NCBI RefSeq assembly: GCF_000855665.1
Contig: NZ_JXSS01000045.1
Location: 62,001 to 126,000 of the forward strand
From: Lysobacter sp. A03
GTDB taxonomy: Bacteria; Pseudomonadota; Gammaproteobacteria; Xanthomonadales; Xanthomonadaceae
Length of the DNA stretch: 64,000 nucleotides
Direction: 5' to 3'
Shown: positions 7,911-17,426 of the stretch, piece by piece
How the letters are laid out: each line of letters opens with the position of its first letter
Numbering within the stretch: the first letter of the stretch is position 1
Notes under the pieces: generated by a model
What the model was told of the DNA's origin: nothing
The model's database searches: none
What the model saw: the letters and a program-made list of their open reading frames with translations, nothing else
Made by a program: the position numbers and the translations under genes

Positions 7911-8369
7911 TTACTTGGCCAGAGTCAAGGTGCCCTTCATCAGCGCAGCGTGGCCGGGGAAGGAGCAGAAGTAGGTGTAATCCTCACCCGCCTTGAGCTT
8001 GGCCACCGGGATGGTGACCGAGGTCGACTCGCCGCCGCCGATCAGCTTGCTGGCGGCAATCACGCGCGAATCGCCGGCCTTGACGTAGTCGGCATCGGCG
8101 CCGGCCTTCATGCCATCGGCATTGATGCCGTTGACGTCGGCGGGCTTGCTGAGCACGAAGTTGTGGCCCATCACGTTCTTGGGCAGCTTGCCCACGTGTT
8201 TCAGGGTGACCTTGAACTCCTTGCACGACGCGGGCACTTCCAGGCTCTTGGTGGTGAATTGCATCGCGTCGGTGCTGTCGACCGTGGCGGCGCATTCGGC
8301 AGCCGTCGCCGGAACGGCGAACGCGCCGGCAACGGCAAACAGGGCAACAGCGGAAAGCTTGCGGATCAT
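7911..8369 (-). CDS. azu: azurin, periplasmic type 1 copper protein
   Basis: A periplasmic blue-copper electron carrier, in other bacteria linked to denitrification, peroxidase or redox stress. It has 152 residues with a Sec signal peptide ([20 protein letters not shown]) and cleavage probably before AECAATV, the usual azurin mature start. Copper ligands are visible: the histidine of NVMGHNFVL, then Cys, His and Met of [14 protein letters not shown]. The cysteine pair of the mature N-terminus and PASC forms the conserved disulfide. The start ATG 8369 has GGAG upstream; ATG 8384 would add five residues. A candidate FNR/Anr site lies ~70 bp upstream, in line with oxygen-responsive azurin control elsewhere. 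Confidence 0.95.
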   Translation of the reverse strand: MIRKLSAVALFAVAGAFAVPATAAECAATVDSTDAMQFTTKSLEVPASCKEFKVTLKHVGKLPKNVMGHNFVLSKPADVNGINADGMKAGADADYVKAGDSRVIAASKLIGGGESTSVTIPVAKLKAGEDYTYFCSFPGHAALMKGTLTLAK

Positions 8370-8432
8370 CAGTACTGACTCCATATGGTGGGGTGATGGC
8401 GACAATTGTCCGCACCCGGGCTCCCCGTCGCC

Positions 8433-8446
8433 TTGATCCATGTCAG
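8433..8446. promoter_or_regulatory. candidate FNR/Anr-type site between azurin and fdxA
   Basis: TTGATCCATGTCAG matches the FNR/Anr consensus TTGAT-N4-ATCAA at 8 of 10 specified bases. It lies in the 140-bp divergent intergenic region, about 64 bp from the azurin start codon. Anr control of azurin is known in Pseudomonas. The link here is inference from the motif and the neighbour. Confidence 0.42.
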
Positions 8447-8509
8447 GGGCAGCGATGTTCGATCCGCGAGACAATGGCGCTGCCGCAAGCAACACGATTG
8501 GAACACCTC

Positions 8510-8839
8510 ATGACCCACGTCGTTACTGAAAACTGCATCAACTGCAAACATACCGATTGCGTCGAGGTATGCCCGGTCGACTGTTTCCACGAGGGACCCA
8601 ACTTCCTCGTCATCGACCCCGATGAATGCATCGACTGCACCCTGTGCGTGGACGAGTGCCCCGTGGGCGCGATTTATCCCGAGGACGATGTGCCGCTCGG
8701 GCAGGAGCACTTCCTCGCCATCAACGCTGAACTGGCGCCGCTGTGGCCGGTGATCGACCGCAAGATCGACCCGCTGGAAGACGCCGAGAAGTGGGATGGC
8801 GTCCCCGACAAACTCCCGTTGCTGAAGCGCGAGTGGTAG
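8510..8839 (+). CDS. fdxA: 7Fe ferredoxin FdxA (3Fe-4S/4Fe-4S)
   Basis: A small cytosolic electron carrier of 109 residues. The first cysteine set is C9, C17 and C21 with C25 ([19 protein letters not shown]); the second is [12 protein letters not shown]. The HTDC interruption of the first CxxCxxC pattern gives the 3Fe-4S cluster typical of Azotobacter FdI/FdxA. The ~60-residue C-terminal extension ([17 protein letters not shown]...) is also characteristic. The start is ATG 8510 with a weak GGA upstream; a longer in-frame start at 8393 has no ribosome site. It diverges from azurin and ends in a shared bidirectional terminator with gapA. Its partner enzyme is not evident from context. Confidence 0.95.
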   Translation: MTHVVTENCINCKHTDCVEVCPVDCFHEGPNFLVIDPDECIDCTLCVDECPVGAIYPEDDVPLGQEHFLAINAELAPLWPVIDRKIDPLEDAEKWDGVPDKLPLLKREW

Positions 8840-8924
8840 TCGGTAAAATCCCCAGGCTGGCGCACGCCCCGCCCCCCGCACCCGGCTCTGTCCGCTGGTG
8901 CCTGCGCGCAGCTTCCCGGAGGCA

Positions 8925-8956
8925 CAAAAAAAGCCGGGCGCAATGCCCGACTTTTT
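8925..8956. terminator. bidirectional terminator between fdxA and gapA
   Basis: CGGGC (8935-8939) pairs with GCCCG (8945-8949) around GCAAT. The stem is flanked by a run of seven A on the left and five T on the right. It serves fdxA on the plus strand and gapA on the minus strand. Confidence 0.85.
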
Positions 8957-8983
8957 ATTTGCCGAAAACGGCTGTGAAGCGGG

Positions 8984-10078
<1,095 letters not shown>

Positions 10079-10155
10079 TTATGGGACCGCGCGGGAATGC
10101 CGTCAGCCAACTTGCGGCAGGTCCTTTCCTGCCCGGTGCGGATACCCTGTCGTCC

Positions 10156-10992
10156 ATGAAACCATTCTCCGCTTTCCGCACCATCTGCTACGGCGTCCTC
10201 GCCTTCGCTCTTCTTGCACCCTCGGTCGCCTCGGCATGGGGTCCTCAAGGCCATCGTCTGGTCGCCGAACTGGCCTGGGAGCAGCTCACTCCGCAGACGC
10301 AGGCCCGGATCGAGCCGCTGCTGCACGGCGAGCCGGAACCCACCCTGCCCGGCATCGCCAACTGGGCCGACCGTCTGCGCTCATCCGACCCCGACCTGGG
10401 GCGGCTTAGCGCGGCCTGGCACTACGTCAACATCGGCGACGACCGGTGTGTCTTCGACGCGCCGCGCGACTGCCCCAAGGGCAATTGCGTGGTTGACGCG
10501 ATCCCGACCCAGGCGGCGCTTCTGGCAGACGAGAGCCTGCCATTGGCCACCCGCACGCAGGCCCTGAGGTTTCTGGTGCACTTCGTCGGTGACATCCACC
10601 AACCGCTGCATGCGGGCCACGCCGAAGACAAAGGCGGCAACACGTATCAGGTCAATCTCGACGGCAAAGGCAGCAATCTGCACCAGCTGTGGGACAGCGG
10701 CCTGCTGGGCACGACCAGACTGGATGACGTGCGCTACCTGGAGCGGTTGCGCGCTCTGCCCGCGGACCCACAGGCAGCGGCACTGGTCACCGATCCGCTC
10801 GCGCTGCGCGCCGCGAAATGGGCGGAGCAGTCGTGCGTGATCGTCGTCGAGCCGGGGTTCTATCCGCAGAACCGCAAGATCAGCGCCGAGTACGTGCAGT
10901 CCTGGCTGCCCGTGGCAGAGAAGCAGCTGCGGCTGGGTGGTGCGCGGCTGGCCGTCGTACTGAACGAGATCTTCGATCCGGCGGAACGCTAG
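10156..10992 (+). CDS. secreted S1/P1-type zinc nuclease
   Basis: A single-strand-specific nuclease, probably exported, that may scavenge nucleotides or phosphate. It has 278 residues with a signal peptide ending VASA and a mature start WGPQGHR. The mature Trp1 and His6 are zinc ligands in nuclease P1, and the rest of the set is recognisable: D in NWADRL, H in WHYVN, H and D in HFVGDIHQPLH with the following AGHAEDKGGN, and H and D in NLHQLWDSG. All three zinc sites therefore appear intact. The start is ATG 10156, which gives a correct signal peptide although no clear ribosome site precedes it. It stands alone, convergent with the sulfur-island operon. Confidence 0.93.
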   Translation: MKPFSAFRTICYGVLAFALLAPSVASAWGPQGHRLVAELAWEQLTPQTQARIEPLLHGEPEPTLPGIANWADRLRSSDPDLGRLSAAWHYVNIGDDRCVFDAPRDCPKGNCVVDAIPTQAALLADESLPLATRTQALRFLVHFVGDIHQPLHAGHAEDKGGNTYQVNLDGKGSNLHQLWDSGLLGTTRLDDVRYLERLRALPADPQAAALVTDPLALRAAKWAEQSCVIVVEPGFYPQNRKISAEYVQSWLPVAEKQLRLGGARLAVVLNEIFDPAER

Positions 10993-11103
10993 CTTTCTAC
11001 AACCCGCCTACGGGCGGAAGTACGGTCACGCCGTCACCGCTGCCCGACTGCAGTGGGCCGGTCAGCACGTGGGTCACCTCAGCGGGCGCTGACGGAAAAC
11101 GGA

Positions 11104-11778
11104 TCAGCAACTAGCGTCGGCCTTGCAGGCCTCCGCGCGGGCGCTTTCGATCACTTCGCGCACGCGCGGCTCAAGACTGCCCAGCCCGGCGCTGCGACCA
11201 AAGGCCAAAGCCTGCTCGGCGGGGACAGCGCCACTCTCGGCCTCGCCCAGCGCCAGCAACGCACCGACCCGGTTGCCGGACGCGCAGTGGACCAGGACCG
11301 GGCCGGAAGCCTCATCGATCAGGCGTCTGAGTTCGGTTGCGTTGGCCATGGTGATGTCGCCTGCGCCGGCCACGGGAAGCTGGTGATAGACCATCCCGGC
11401 CGCGGCGACCTCGGCCGCTTCGTCGTGATCGCCCATCTCGGCAGCCGGTCGCAGGTTGATCACCGTCGTGACGCCGTCACTGGCGGCCGCCTGCCATGCC
11501 GCGTCGTCGGGCTGGCCTGCGGTATATAGCCCGGGTCGTGGTTCGCGCAAGCCCGAAATCGCCGCCTCCAGTGTCGGCGCACCGGCGTCCGCGACCGGCG
11601 TAGCCGTGTCCGTCGGACGTGCGCCGGCCTGCAGCGCATTCGCGGCCGGCTGAATGGATGTGACAGCGTCCGTCACCTCGACATGATCGGCGTAACCGCA
11701 GGCGGCCAGCGAGCATGCCGTCAGTACCGCGATAGTGGCGGACCTCATCGCAATGGCATTGGAAAACGGAAACTTCAT
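11104..11778 (-). CDS. lipoprotein with DUF442/PTP-like phosphatase domain
   Basis: A 224-residue putative lipoprotein. The signal peptide runs to a lipobox LAAC with Cys27 as the lipidated residue, so it should sit in the cell envelope. Residues ~75-210 match the DUF442 (beta-lactamase-hydrolase-like phosphatase) fold: PGLYTAGQPDDAAW, TVINLRPAAE, YHQLPVAGAGDI, and the P-loop HCASGNRVGALL with the C-x5-R signature of cysteine phosphatases or sulfurtransferases. In Blh proteins of the Xylella/Agrobacterium bigR operons this domain is fused to an MBL dioxygenase. Here it is a separate lipoprotein at the end of the leftward operon, 73 bp after trxC, while the MBL protein lies in the divergent arm. 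Substrate unknown. Confidence 0.8.
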   Translation of the reverse strand: MKFPFSNAIAMRSATIAVLTACSLAACGYADHVEVTDAVTSIQPAANALQAGARPTDTATPVADAGAPTLEAAISGLREPRPGLYTAGQPDDAAWQAAASDGVTTVINLRPAAEMGDHDEAAEVAAAGMVYHQLPVAGAGDITMANATELRRLIDEASGPVLVHCASGNRVGALLALGEAESGAVPAEQALAFGRSAGLGSLEPRVREVIESARAEACKADASC

Positions 11779-11851
11779 CTCAATTCGCCTTCGGTGAACA
11801 AGGGTCCATGATGAGCGCCCCGCCGCCATCTGTCGCGTTCGGGCGCCCGGG

Positions 11852-12316
11852 TTACTCCGGCAGGTGCTGCCGCGTCCAGCGCACGATGTCGGCCGCCGAC
11901 ATCGCCCCCGCCTGCCGCGCCAGCTCGCGGCCACCCTTGAACAGGGCCAGGGTGGGAATGCTGCGGATGGCGTACTGCTGGGCCAGGGTGGGCTCGCTCT
12001 GGGTATCGACCTTGGCCAGCCGCACGTACGGCTCCAATTCGGCGGCGGCGAGCTCGAACTGCGGCGCCATGACCTTGCAGGGGCCGCACCACGGGGCCCA
12101 GAAATCCACCAGCACGGGCAGGCCACCGCGACTGATGTGGGCGGCGAAATGGTCCACTCCCAGACTCACCGGCTTGCCGTCGAACAGCGCCTTCTGGCAG
12201 CGACCACACGATGGCGCCTCGGCCAGTCGAGCGTCCGGCACGCGATTGGGTGAGTGGCAATGGGGGCAGACGACCAGCACCGCCTCCGCTGCGTTTCCTG
12301 TGGTTGAAGAACTCAT
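11852..12316 (-). CDS. trxC: thioredoxin 2 (zinc-containing TrxC)
   Basis: A cytosolic disulfide reductase of 154 residues. The N-terminal zinc ribbon is CPHC near residue 17 and CGRC near residue 38, as in TrxC of E. coli. The thioredoxin domain follows with VDFWAPWCGPCK as the active site and the cis-proline in SIPTLALF. The start ATG 12316 has AAAGGAGGT 7 bases upstream and overlaps the stop of the RND pump gene (ATGA), so it is translationally coupled to it. Thioredoxins reduce protein persulfides, which fits its place in an operon divergent from a sulfide-responsive regulator; that role is inference. Confidence 0.93.
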   Translation of the reverse strand: MSSSTTGNAAEAVLVVCPHCHSPNRVPDARLAEAPSCGRCQKALFDGKPVSLGVDHFAAHISRGGLPVLVDFWAPWCGPCKVMAPQFELAAAELEPYVRLAKVDTQSEPTLAQQYAIRSIPTLALFKGGRELARQAGAMSAADIVRWTRQHLPE

Positions 12317-15300
12317 GCGTGGACCTCCTTTCGCTGCTGCCAATGCAGCAGGGTGTAGTAAAGCAATGGAATCACCACCAGCGTGAGCGCGGTGCTGACC
12401 AGGATGCCGAAGATCAGCGACACCGCCAGCCCGTTGAAGATCGGGTCATCAAGGATGAAAAACGCTCCCATCATCGCCGCCACACCGGTGAGCAGGATTG
12501 GTTTCGCCCGCACGGCGCAGGCATCCACCACCGCCTGTTCAACCGAGCGCCCGGCATCGATGGAGTGGTTGATGAAATCCACCAGCAAAATCGAGTTGCG
12601 CACGATGATGCCGGCCAGCGCGATCATGCCGATCATCGAGGTCGCGGTGAATTGCGCGCCCAGCAAGGCATGGCCGGGCATCACCCCGATCACGGTCAGC
12701 GGAATCGGCGCCATGATCACCAGCGGTACCAGATAGCTGCGGAATTGCGCGACCACCAGCAGGTAGATCAGCACCATGCCGGCGGCGTAGGCGATGCCCA
12801 TGTCGCGGAACGTCTCGTACGTGATCTGCCACTCCCCGTCCCACTTGATCGCGAAATCGCTGGTATCCGCCGGCTGCGAGATGAAGGTCTGGGCGATGTT
12901 CTGGCCGCCCACCGCATCGCGCCTGAGCTGGCCGACCAGATCGAACATGCCGTACAGCGGGCTGTCCAGTTTGCCGGCCTCATCGCCGGTCACGAAAACC
13001 ACCGGCAGCAGGTCCTTGTGATGGATCGCCCCGTCCCACTGGCCCGTCCGCAGGCTTACCAGCTCGGACAGCGGCACCAGTTGGCCCTCGCCACCGCGGA
13101 CATGCAGCGCCAGCAGACGATCGACGCCCGCCTGCTCGGAAGGCGGCAGGCGCAGTCGCACCGGCCGTGGGTACTTGGATGCGCCGTCATGGACCCAGGT
13201 CGCGTCGATGCCGCTGACCGTGGCCTGCAGCGCGTCGGCAACCGCCGATTGAGGCACGCCGAGTCGCGCGGCACGGGCGCGGTCGATCACCAGCGTCTCG
13301 CGCGGCGCGGTACTTTCGACGGTGGTATCCACATCGACCACGCCCTCGGTAGCGCGGAAGCGCTGCGCCAGTTCCAGTGCGAGCTCGCGGCTGCGCTGGT
13401 AGTCAGGCCCATACACCTCGGCAACCAACGGCGAGAGCACGGGCGGTCCGGGCGGCACTTCCACGACCTTGACCGACGCGCCGTGACGCTCGCCGATTGC
13501 GGCCAGCGCCGGCCTCAGCGCGCGCGCGATCTCGTGGCTCTGGCGTTTGCGTTCGTGCTTGTCCACCAGGTTGACCTGCAGATCGCCGACGTTGCTGCCG
13601 CTGCGCAGGAAATACTGGCGGACCAGCCCGTTGAAGTTCATCGGTGCGGAGGTGCCTGCGTAACCCTGGTAATCCAGCACTTCGGGCACGCCGTCCAGGG
13701 TGGCGGCCAGCTCCACCAGCAAGGCGTTGGTGTCTTCCAGGGTCCGGCCCTCCGGCAGATCGACCACGACCTGGAATTCGGACTTGTTGTCGAACGGCAG
13801 CATCTTCATCACCACCAGCTGGAAGACGGCCAGCGACGCCGCCGCGACCACCAGCAATGCCATGCCGCCAAACAGCCACCCACGTCGGTGGCCACCACGC
13901 TCGATATCCAGAAACGGGTTCATCAACTTGCCAAACCAGCGATGCAGGCGCGTTTCGTGGATCGTGGTGGACGCGTTGCCCTGCCCGGTACCGAGCGGTG
14001 CGACATCGTCATGACCGGCGTGTCGGCGCAGCAGCTTCAGCGACAGCCACGGGGTCACGATCAGCGCGATCGCCAGCGACAGGAACATGCCCACCGAGGC
14101 ATTGATCGGGATCGGCCGCATGTACGGCCCCATCAGTCCTGACACGAACGCCATCGGCATCAACGCGGCGATGACCGTGAAGGTGGCCAGGATGGTCGGC
14201 CCACCAACCTCGTCGACCGCCGGCGGGATGGCCTGGAACAGGGTTCGCGGCTTGCCGTCCGGGCCCGGCAACGCCATGTGGCGGTGAATGTTTTCCACCA
14301 CCACGATGGCGTCATCCACCAGGATGCCGATCGAGAAGATCAGTGCGAACAGCGACACCCGGTTGAGGGTGAAGCCCATCGCCCAGGACCCGAACAGGGT
14401 CAGGGCCAGGGTCAGCACGACCGCGCTGCCCACCACCAGCGCCTCCCGCCAGCCGAGCACGAACAGGATCAACAGCACTACCGAGCCGGTCGCGAACACC
14501 AGCTTCTGGATCAGCTTCTGCGCCTTGTCGTTGGCGGTGCGGCCGTAGTCGCGGGTGACACTGACATGCACGCCCTGGGGGATCACCTCGCCCTCCAGCT
14601 GGGCAACCCGATCGATGATGCCGTTGGTGATGTCGGAGGCATTGCTGCCGGGCTTCTTGGCGATGGCGATAGTCACCGCAGGCGCAATCCCGCTCGCGGG
14701 ACCGTCCTTGCCAGCGGGACTGCCATGCCACGCGTAGCGGCTGGCGACGTCCCCGCCGGCACGGATCGTGGCCACGTCCGACAGGCGCAAGGGATTGCCG
14801 TCACGCAGCCCGACCACCAGCCCGGCGACCGCATCGGCGTCCACAAGAAAATCGCCGGCGGTGACCGGGATAGCGCCCTCAGGGCCGACGCGCTCGCCGA
14901 CATGGCGCACCGCGTTGGCCGCCTGCAGGGACTGCATCAGGTCGTTCACCGTCAGGCCGTAGGCTGACAGGCTGGCCGGGTCGAGGGTGACCGCGACCAC
15001 ACGATCGGGCGCGCCGAGGGTATAGACATCCCGCGTGCCCGGCACCCGCTTGAGTTCGGTCTCCAGGGTGTGGGCGACCTCCGCCAGGTCGGTCGCGCTG
15101 CGGTCGGGATCGTCCGTCCACACCGTCAGCGCCATCACCGGCACATCGTCGATGCCCTTGGGCTTGATCAACGGTTGGCCGACGCCCAGGCCCGGTGGTA
15201 GCCAGTCCTGATTGGAAAACACCTGATTGTAGAGACGCACGATCGCGGCCTGGCGCTCGACGCCGACGGTGTATTCGACCGTCAGCACCGCCATGCCCGG

Positions 15301-15597
15301 GCGACTGATCGAGTAGACGTGTTTCACGCCCTCGATCTCGGACAGCTTCTGCTCCAGCGGCGAGCTGACCAACTGCTCGACATCGCGCGCGCTGGCACCC
15401 GTGAAGGGCACGAACACGTTGGCCATGGTCACGTCGATCTGCGGTTCTTCCTCCTTGGGCGTGATCATCACCGCGACCACGCCGAGCAAGAGGCCGAGGA
15501 TCGCCAGGATCGGTGTCAGCGGGTTGGCCTGGAATTTCGCGGCAAGCCAGCCCGACAGGCCCAGCCTCGCGGGCGCAAGGGGAGCGTTGTCAGTCAT
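12313..15597 (-). CDS. RND-family efflux permease (HAE/AcrB-like)
   Basis: An inner-membrane proton-driven pump of 1,094 residues, the usual length. The first transmembrane segment is NPLTPILAILGLLLGVVAVM, followed by the porter domain opening PQIDVTMANVFVPFTGASARDVE. The proton-relay aspartates of TM4 are seen in SIGILVDDAIVVVENIHRH. The C-terminal half ends with SIDAGRSVEQAVVDACAVRAKPILLTG and repeated membrane segments. Its start overlaps the adaptor stop by 8 bp and its stop overlaps trxC. It resembles multidrug or solvent pumps rather than CusA metal pumps, which carry other TM charges and methionines. No outer-membrane factor gene is adjacent. Substrate is unknown; the setting suggests a link to sulfide or persulfide stress. 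Confidence 0.93.
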   Translation of the reverse strand: MTDNAPLAPARLGLSGWLAAKFQANPLTPILAILGLLLGVVAVMITPKEEEPQIDVTMANVFVPFTGASARDVEQLVSSPLEQKLSEIEGVKHVYSISRPGMAVLTVEYTVGVERQAAIVRLYNQVFSNQDWLPPGLGVGQPLIKPKGIDDVPVMALTVWTDDPDRSATDLAEVAHTLETELKRVPGTRDVYTLGAPDRVVAVTLDPASLSAYGLTVNDLMQSLQAANAVRHVGERVGPEGAIPVTAGDFLVDADAVAGLVVGLRDGNPLRLSDVATIRAGGDVASRYAWHGSPAGKDGPASGIAPAVTIAIAKKPGSNASDITNGIIDRVAQLEGEVIPQGVHVSVTRDYGRTANDKAQKLIQKLVFATGSVVLLILFVLGWREALVVGSAVVLTLALTLFGSWAMGFTLNRVSLFALIFSIGILVDDAIVVVENIHRHMALPGPDGKPRTLFQAIPPAVDEVGGPTILATFTVIAALMPMAFVSGLMGPYMRPIPINASVGMFLSLAIALIVTPWLSLKLLRRHAGHDDVAPLGTGQGNASTTIHETRLHRWFGKLMNPFLDIERGGHRRGWLFGGMALLVVAAASLAVFQLVVMKMLPFDNKSEFQVVVDLPEGRTLEDTNALLVELAATLDGVPEVLDYQGYAGTSAPMNFNGLVRQYFLRSGSNVGDLQVNLVDKHERKRQSHEIARALRPALAAIGERHGASVKVVEVPPGPPVLSPLVAEVYGPDYQRSRELALELAQRFRATEGVVDVDTTVESTAPRETLVIDRARAARLGVPQSAVADALQATVSGIDATWVHDGASKYPRPVRLRLPPSEQAGVDRLLALHVRGGEGQLVPLSELVSLRTGQWDGAIHHKDLLPVVFVTGDEAGKLDSPLYGMFDLVGQLRRDAVGGQNIAQTFISQPADTSDFAIKWDGEWQITYETFRDMGIAYAAGMVLIYLLVVAQFRSYLVPLVIMAPIPLTVIGVMPGHALLGAQFTATSMIGMIALAGIIVRNSILLVDFINHSIDAGRSVEQAVVDACAVRAKPILLTGVAAMMGAFFILDDPIFNGLAVSLIFGILVSTALTLVVIPLLYYTLLHWQQRKEVHA

Positions 15598-16693
15598 TGG
15601 AGCCCCCGGTGGCGCGACGCTGTGCCGCGACGGCCTGTACCGCCCGGGTCGGGTCGGACACGACCTCGTCACCTACCCTCAACCCGGCCAGGACCTCGAC
15701 GCTGTCACCGCTGCGGCGCCCCAGCCGCAACTGACGCAGGGCGAGCCGGTCACCCGACAGCACGTACACGCTGCTGAGCTCGCCGCGCTGGGCGATCGCC
15801 GACCGGGGAATTCGTATGGGTGCGGCATCCGCCACGCCAGCGATCGGGAAGACGACCTTCGCCGTCACCCCTGGCGTCGGCGCGTCGTCCAGCTCGGGCA
15901 GCATTACCCGCACACCCACACTGTGGGTGAGTGGATCGGCTGCCGGGTACACGGCGACCTCGGCATCGACCGCGCGGCCATCGGCGAGCTGCACCTGGGC
16001 ACGACCGGCCGCGCGGATCGCTGCCGCGTCGGACTGTGGCACCTGGACCTGGATCCGCAGCGCCCCCGGGGCGTGGATCGCCAGCAATGGCTGGCCGGGG
16101 GCAACGCTCTCGCCCGGTTCCACCCGACGCGCGTCGACCACGCCCGCAAAGGGCGCCCTTACAACGGTGTATTCGGTTTGCTGACCCGCCTGGGCGAGTT
16201 GCGCGCGCGCGGCATCCCGCGCCGCCGCCGCGCTGTCGCGTGCGGCGCGCACCTGGTCCAGCTGCGCCCTGGATACGAACTGGCCCTCGGCCAATGCGGC
16301 GTGGCGGCGGTAATTGGCAGATGCCTCGGCGGCCGCGGCCTCGGCGGCGCGCAACTGCGCACGCGCGGTGTTCGCCCCCGCCTGCTGTTCGACCGCGGTC
16401 AGGCGCAGCAGCACGTCACCGGCGGCAACGCGATCGTTGATGTCCACATTGACCGCAGTGACGCGCCCGGCCGTCTGCGCGGTCAGCTCCGCCTGCTGCA
16501 CGGCTTCCACCACGCCGTCCCAGCTTCGGCTGGCTCCGTCACTGTCGGCGGCGACGATGAACGTCGGCAGCTCTGGCAGGACAGCGCGATCCGGGCTCGC
16601 CGGCTCACCGCCACACGCCACCAGGGCCGCCAGCATCGCGCCGGCAATCACCAAGCGAGCCCGCTTGGCGTGGGTCGCCGACAGCCGGCTCAA
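15590..16693 (-). CDS. RND efflux periplasmic adaptor (membrane fusion lipoprotein)
   Basis: Bridges the RND pump to an outer-membrane channel. It has 367 residues from a TTG start at 16693 that overlaps the stop of the upstream gene (TTGA). The signal peptide ends at a lipobox LVAC followed by GGEP, so it is probably a lipoprotein. A lipoyl half (AELTAQTAGRVTAVNVDINDRVAAGDVLLRL), an Ala-rich alpha-helical hairpin around residues 100-170, the second lipoyl half (VVRAPFAGVVDARRVEPGESV) and beta-barrel/MP domains follow. The TTG start is chosen by the overlap and by GGCGAGAG upstream; a GTG inside the signal sequence is less likely. Confidence 0.9.
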   Translation of the reverse strand: MSRLSATHAKRARLVIAGAMLAALVACGGEPASPDRAVLPELPTFIVAADSDGASRSWDGVVEAVQQAELTAQTAGRVTAVNVDINDRVAAGDVLLRLTAVEQQAGANTARAQLRAAEAAAAEASANYRRHAALAEGQFVSRAQLDQVRAARDSAAAARDAARAQLAQAGQQTEYTVVRAPFAGVVDARRVEPGESVAPGQPLLAIHAPGALRIQVQVPQSDAAAIRAAGRAQVQLADGRAVDAEVAVYPAADPLTHSVGVRVMLPELDDAPTPGVTAKVVFPIAGVADAAPIRIPRSAIAQRGELSSVYVLSGDRLALRQLRLGRRSGDSVEVLAGLRVGDEVVSDPTRAVQAVAAQRRATGGSND

Positions 16694-16905
16694 CGCGGGC
16701 AACTCTCGCCCCCGGCGTTCCTGCCGACACCCAGCTTGCGCATGACCATCGCGGCAGGGCAGAACCCGGTAAAGCTGGACTGCAGCAGGTTGAAGCCGAT
16801 GAATGCGGTCAGCCACCACCAGTGTGGCGATACCAGCTGGGTCAGAAGGACGCTGATCAAAACCATCACGCCGGCAAATGCGGTTACGGCACGTTCGATG
16901 CTCAT
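16690..16905 (-). CDS. YgaP-type transmembrane domain protein (DUF2892)
   Basis: A 71-residue inner-membrane protein with two hydrophobic segments, AVTAFAGVMVLISVLLTQL and WWWLTAFIGFNLLQSSFTG, followed by FCPAAMVMRKLG. This is the DUF2892 pattern found as the membrane domain of YgaP, where it is fused to a rhodanese. Here the rhodanese is encoded separately in the divergent operon. The cysteines in GFCPA and ESCPR could carry sulfane sulfur. ATG 16905 has AGGAG upstream. It is the first gene of the leftward operon, from the promoter at 16963-16991. Confidence 0.85.
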   Translation of the reverse strand: MSIERAVTAFAGVMVLISVLLTQLVSPHWWWLTAFIGFNLLQSSFTGFCPAAMVMRKLGVGRNAGGESCPR

Positions 16906-16962
16906 CGGTCTCTCCTCGTCAGTCCGGCCCGGGCGGGTGCCAGCGGCTGCGGTGACAGCGTT

Positions 16963-17001
16963 ACATTAGTCTTTGCTTATATTAGAGTCAAGTGATATAT
17001 T
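16963..17001. promoter_or_regulatory. overlapping divergent promoters and candidate ArsR operator
   Basis: Plus strand: TTGCTT (16973-16978), 17 bp, TATATT (16996-17001), driving the rhodanese-ArsR-MBL operon. Minus strand: TTGACT (16991-16986), 17 bp, TAATGT (16968-16963), driving the RND operon. The two promoters interpenetrate. An imperfect AT-rich dyad TATATTAG-N6-GTGATATA spans 16978-16999, inside both spacers, so a single bound repressor could block both directions. The AT content is far above its surroundings. Confidence 0.62.
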
Positions 17002-17028
17002 GGCGCTCCATCGTTAAGGAGTCCTGTC

Positions 17029-17415
17029 ATGCATGTGACCGCCAACGAACTTGTCGAAGAAGCACGCAAGCAGATCAACGAAATCGCACCCGGCGATCTG
17101 GCTGCCAATCGAGGCAGCGCGGTGTTGATCGATGTGCGTGAGCCGGCGGAGTACCAGACCGGCCATATCGCCGAGGCGATCAACATTCCGCGCGGCGTAC
17201 TCGAGTTCCAGGTCGACGCCCACCCCGCCGTCGCCAATGTCAGCGACCCGGCGCTGTCCTCCAAGTCGTGCCCCATCGTTGTGTATTGCCGCACCGGTGG
17301 CCGCGCCGCGCTGTCAGCGGCGAGCCTGCAGCGCATGGGTTTTACCAACGTACGCTCGATCAGCGGCGGCATTACCGGGTGGAGCGAAGCCGGCTTGCCG
17401 GTGACGACACGTTGA
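17029..17415 (+). CDS. rhodanese-domain sulfurtransferase
   Basis: Transfers sulfane sulfur (for example from thiosulfate or glutathione persulfide) to an acceptor. It has 128 residues in a single rhodanese domain: VLIDVREPAEYQTGHIAEAINIPRG near the N-terminus, and the catalytic loop YCRTGGRA with C87 as the persulfide-carrying cysteine. The six-residue loop is that of single-domain YgaP/GlpE-type enzymes. AAGGAG lies 7 bases before ATG 17029. It is first in an operon with a BigR-like repressor and a persulfide dioxygenase-like enzyme, so it probably feeds or drains cellular persulfide. Confidence 0.92.
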   Translation: MHVTANELVEEARKQINEIAPGDLAANRGSAVLIDVREPAEYQTGHIAEAINIPRGVLEFQVDAHPAVANVSDPALSSKSCPIVVYCRTGGRAALSAASLQRMGFTNVRSISGGITGWSEAGLPVTTR

Positions 17416-17426
17416 GGCAGCAGTCG

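Noticed and set aside
12211-14142. Long plus-strand open frame opposite the RND pump gene
   Set aside because: Antisense shadow of a clear AcrB-like gene; no domain and no start signal.
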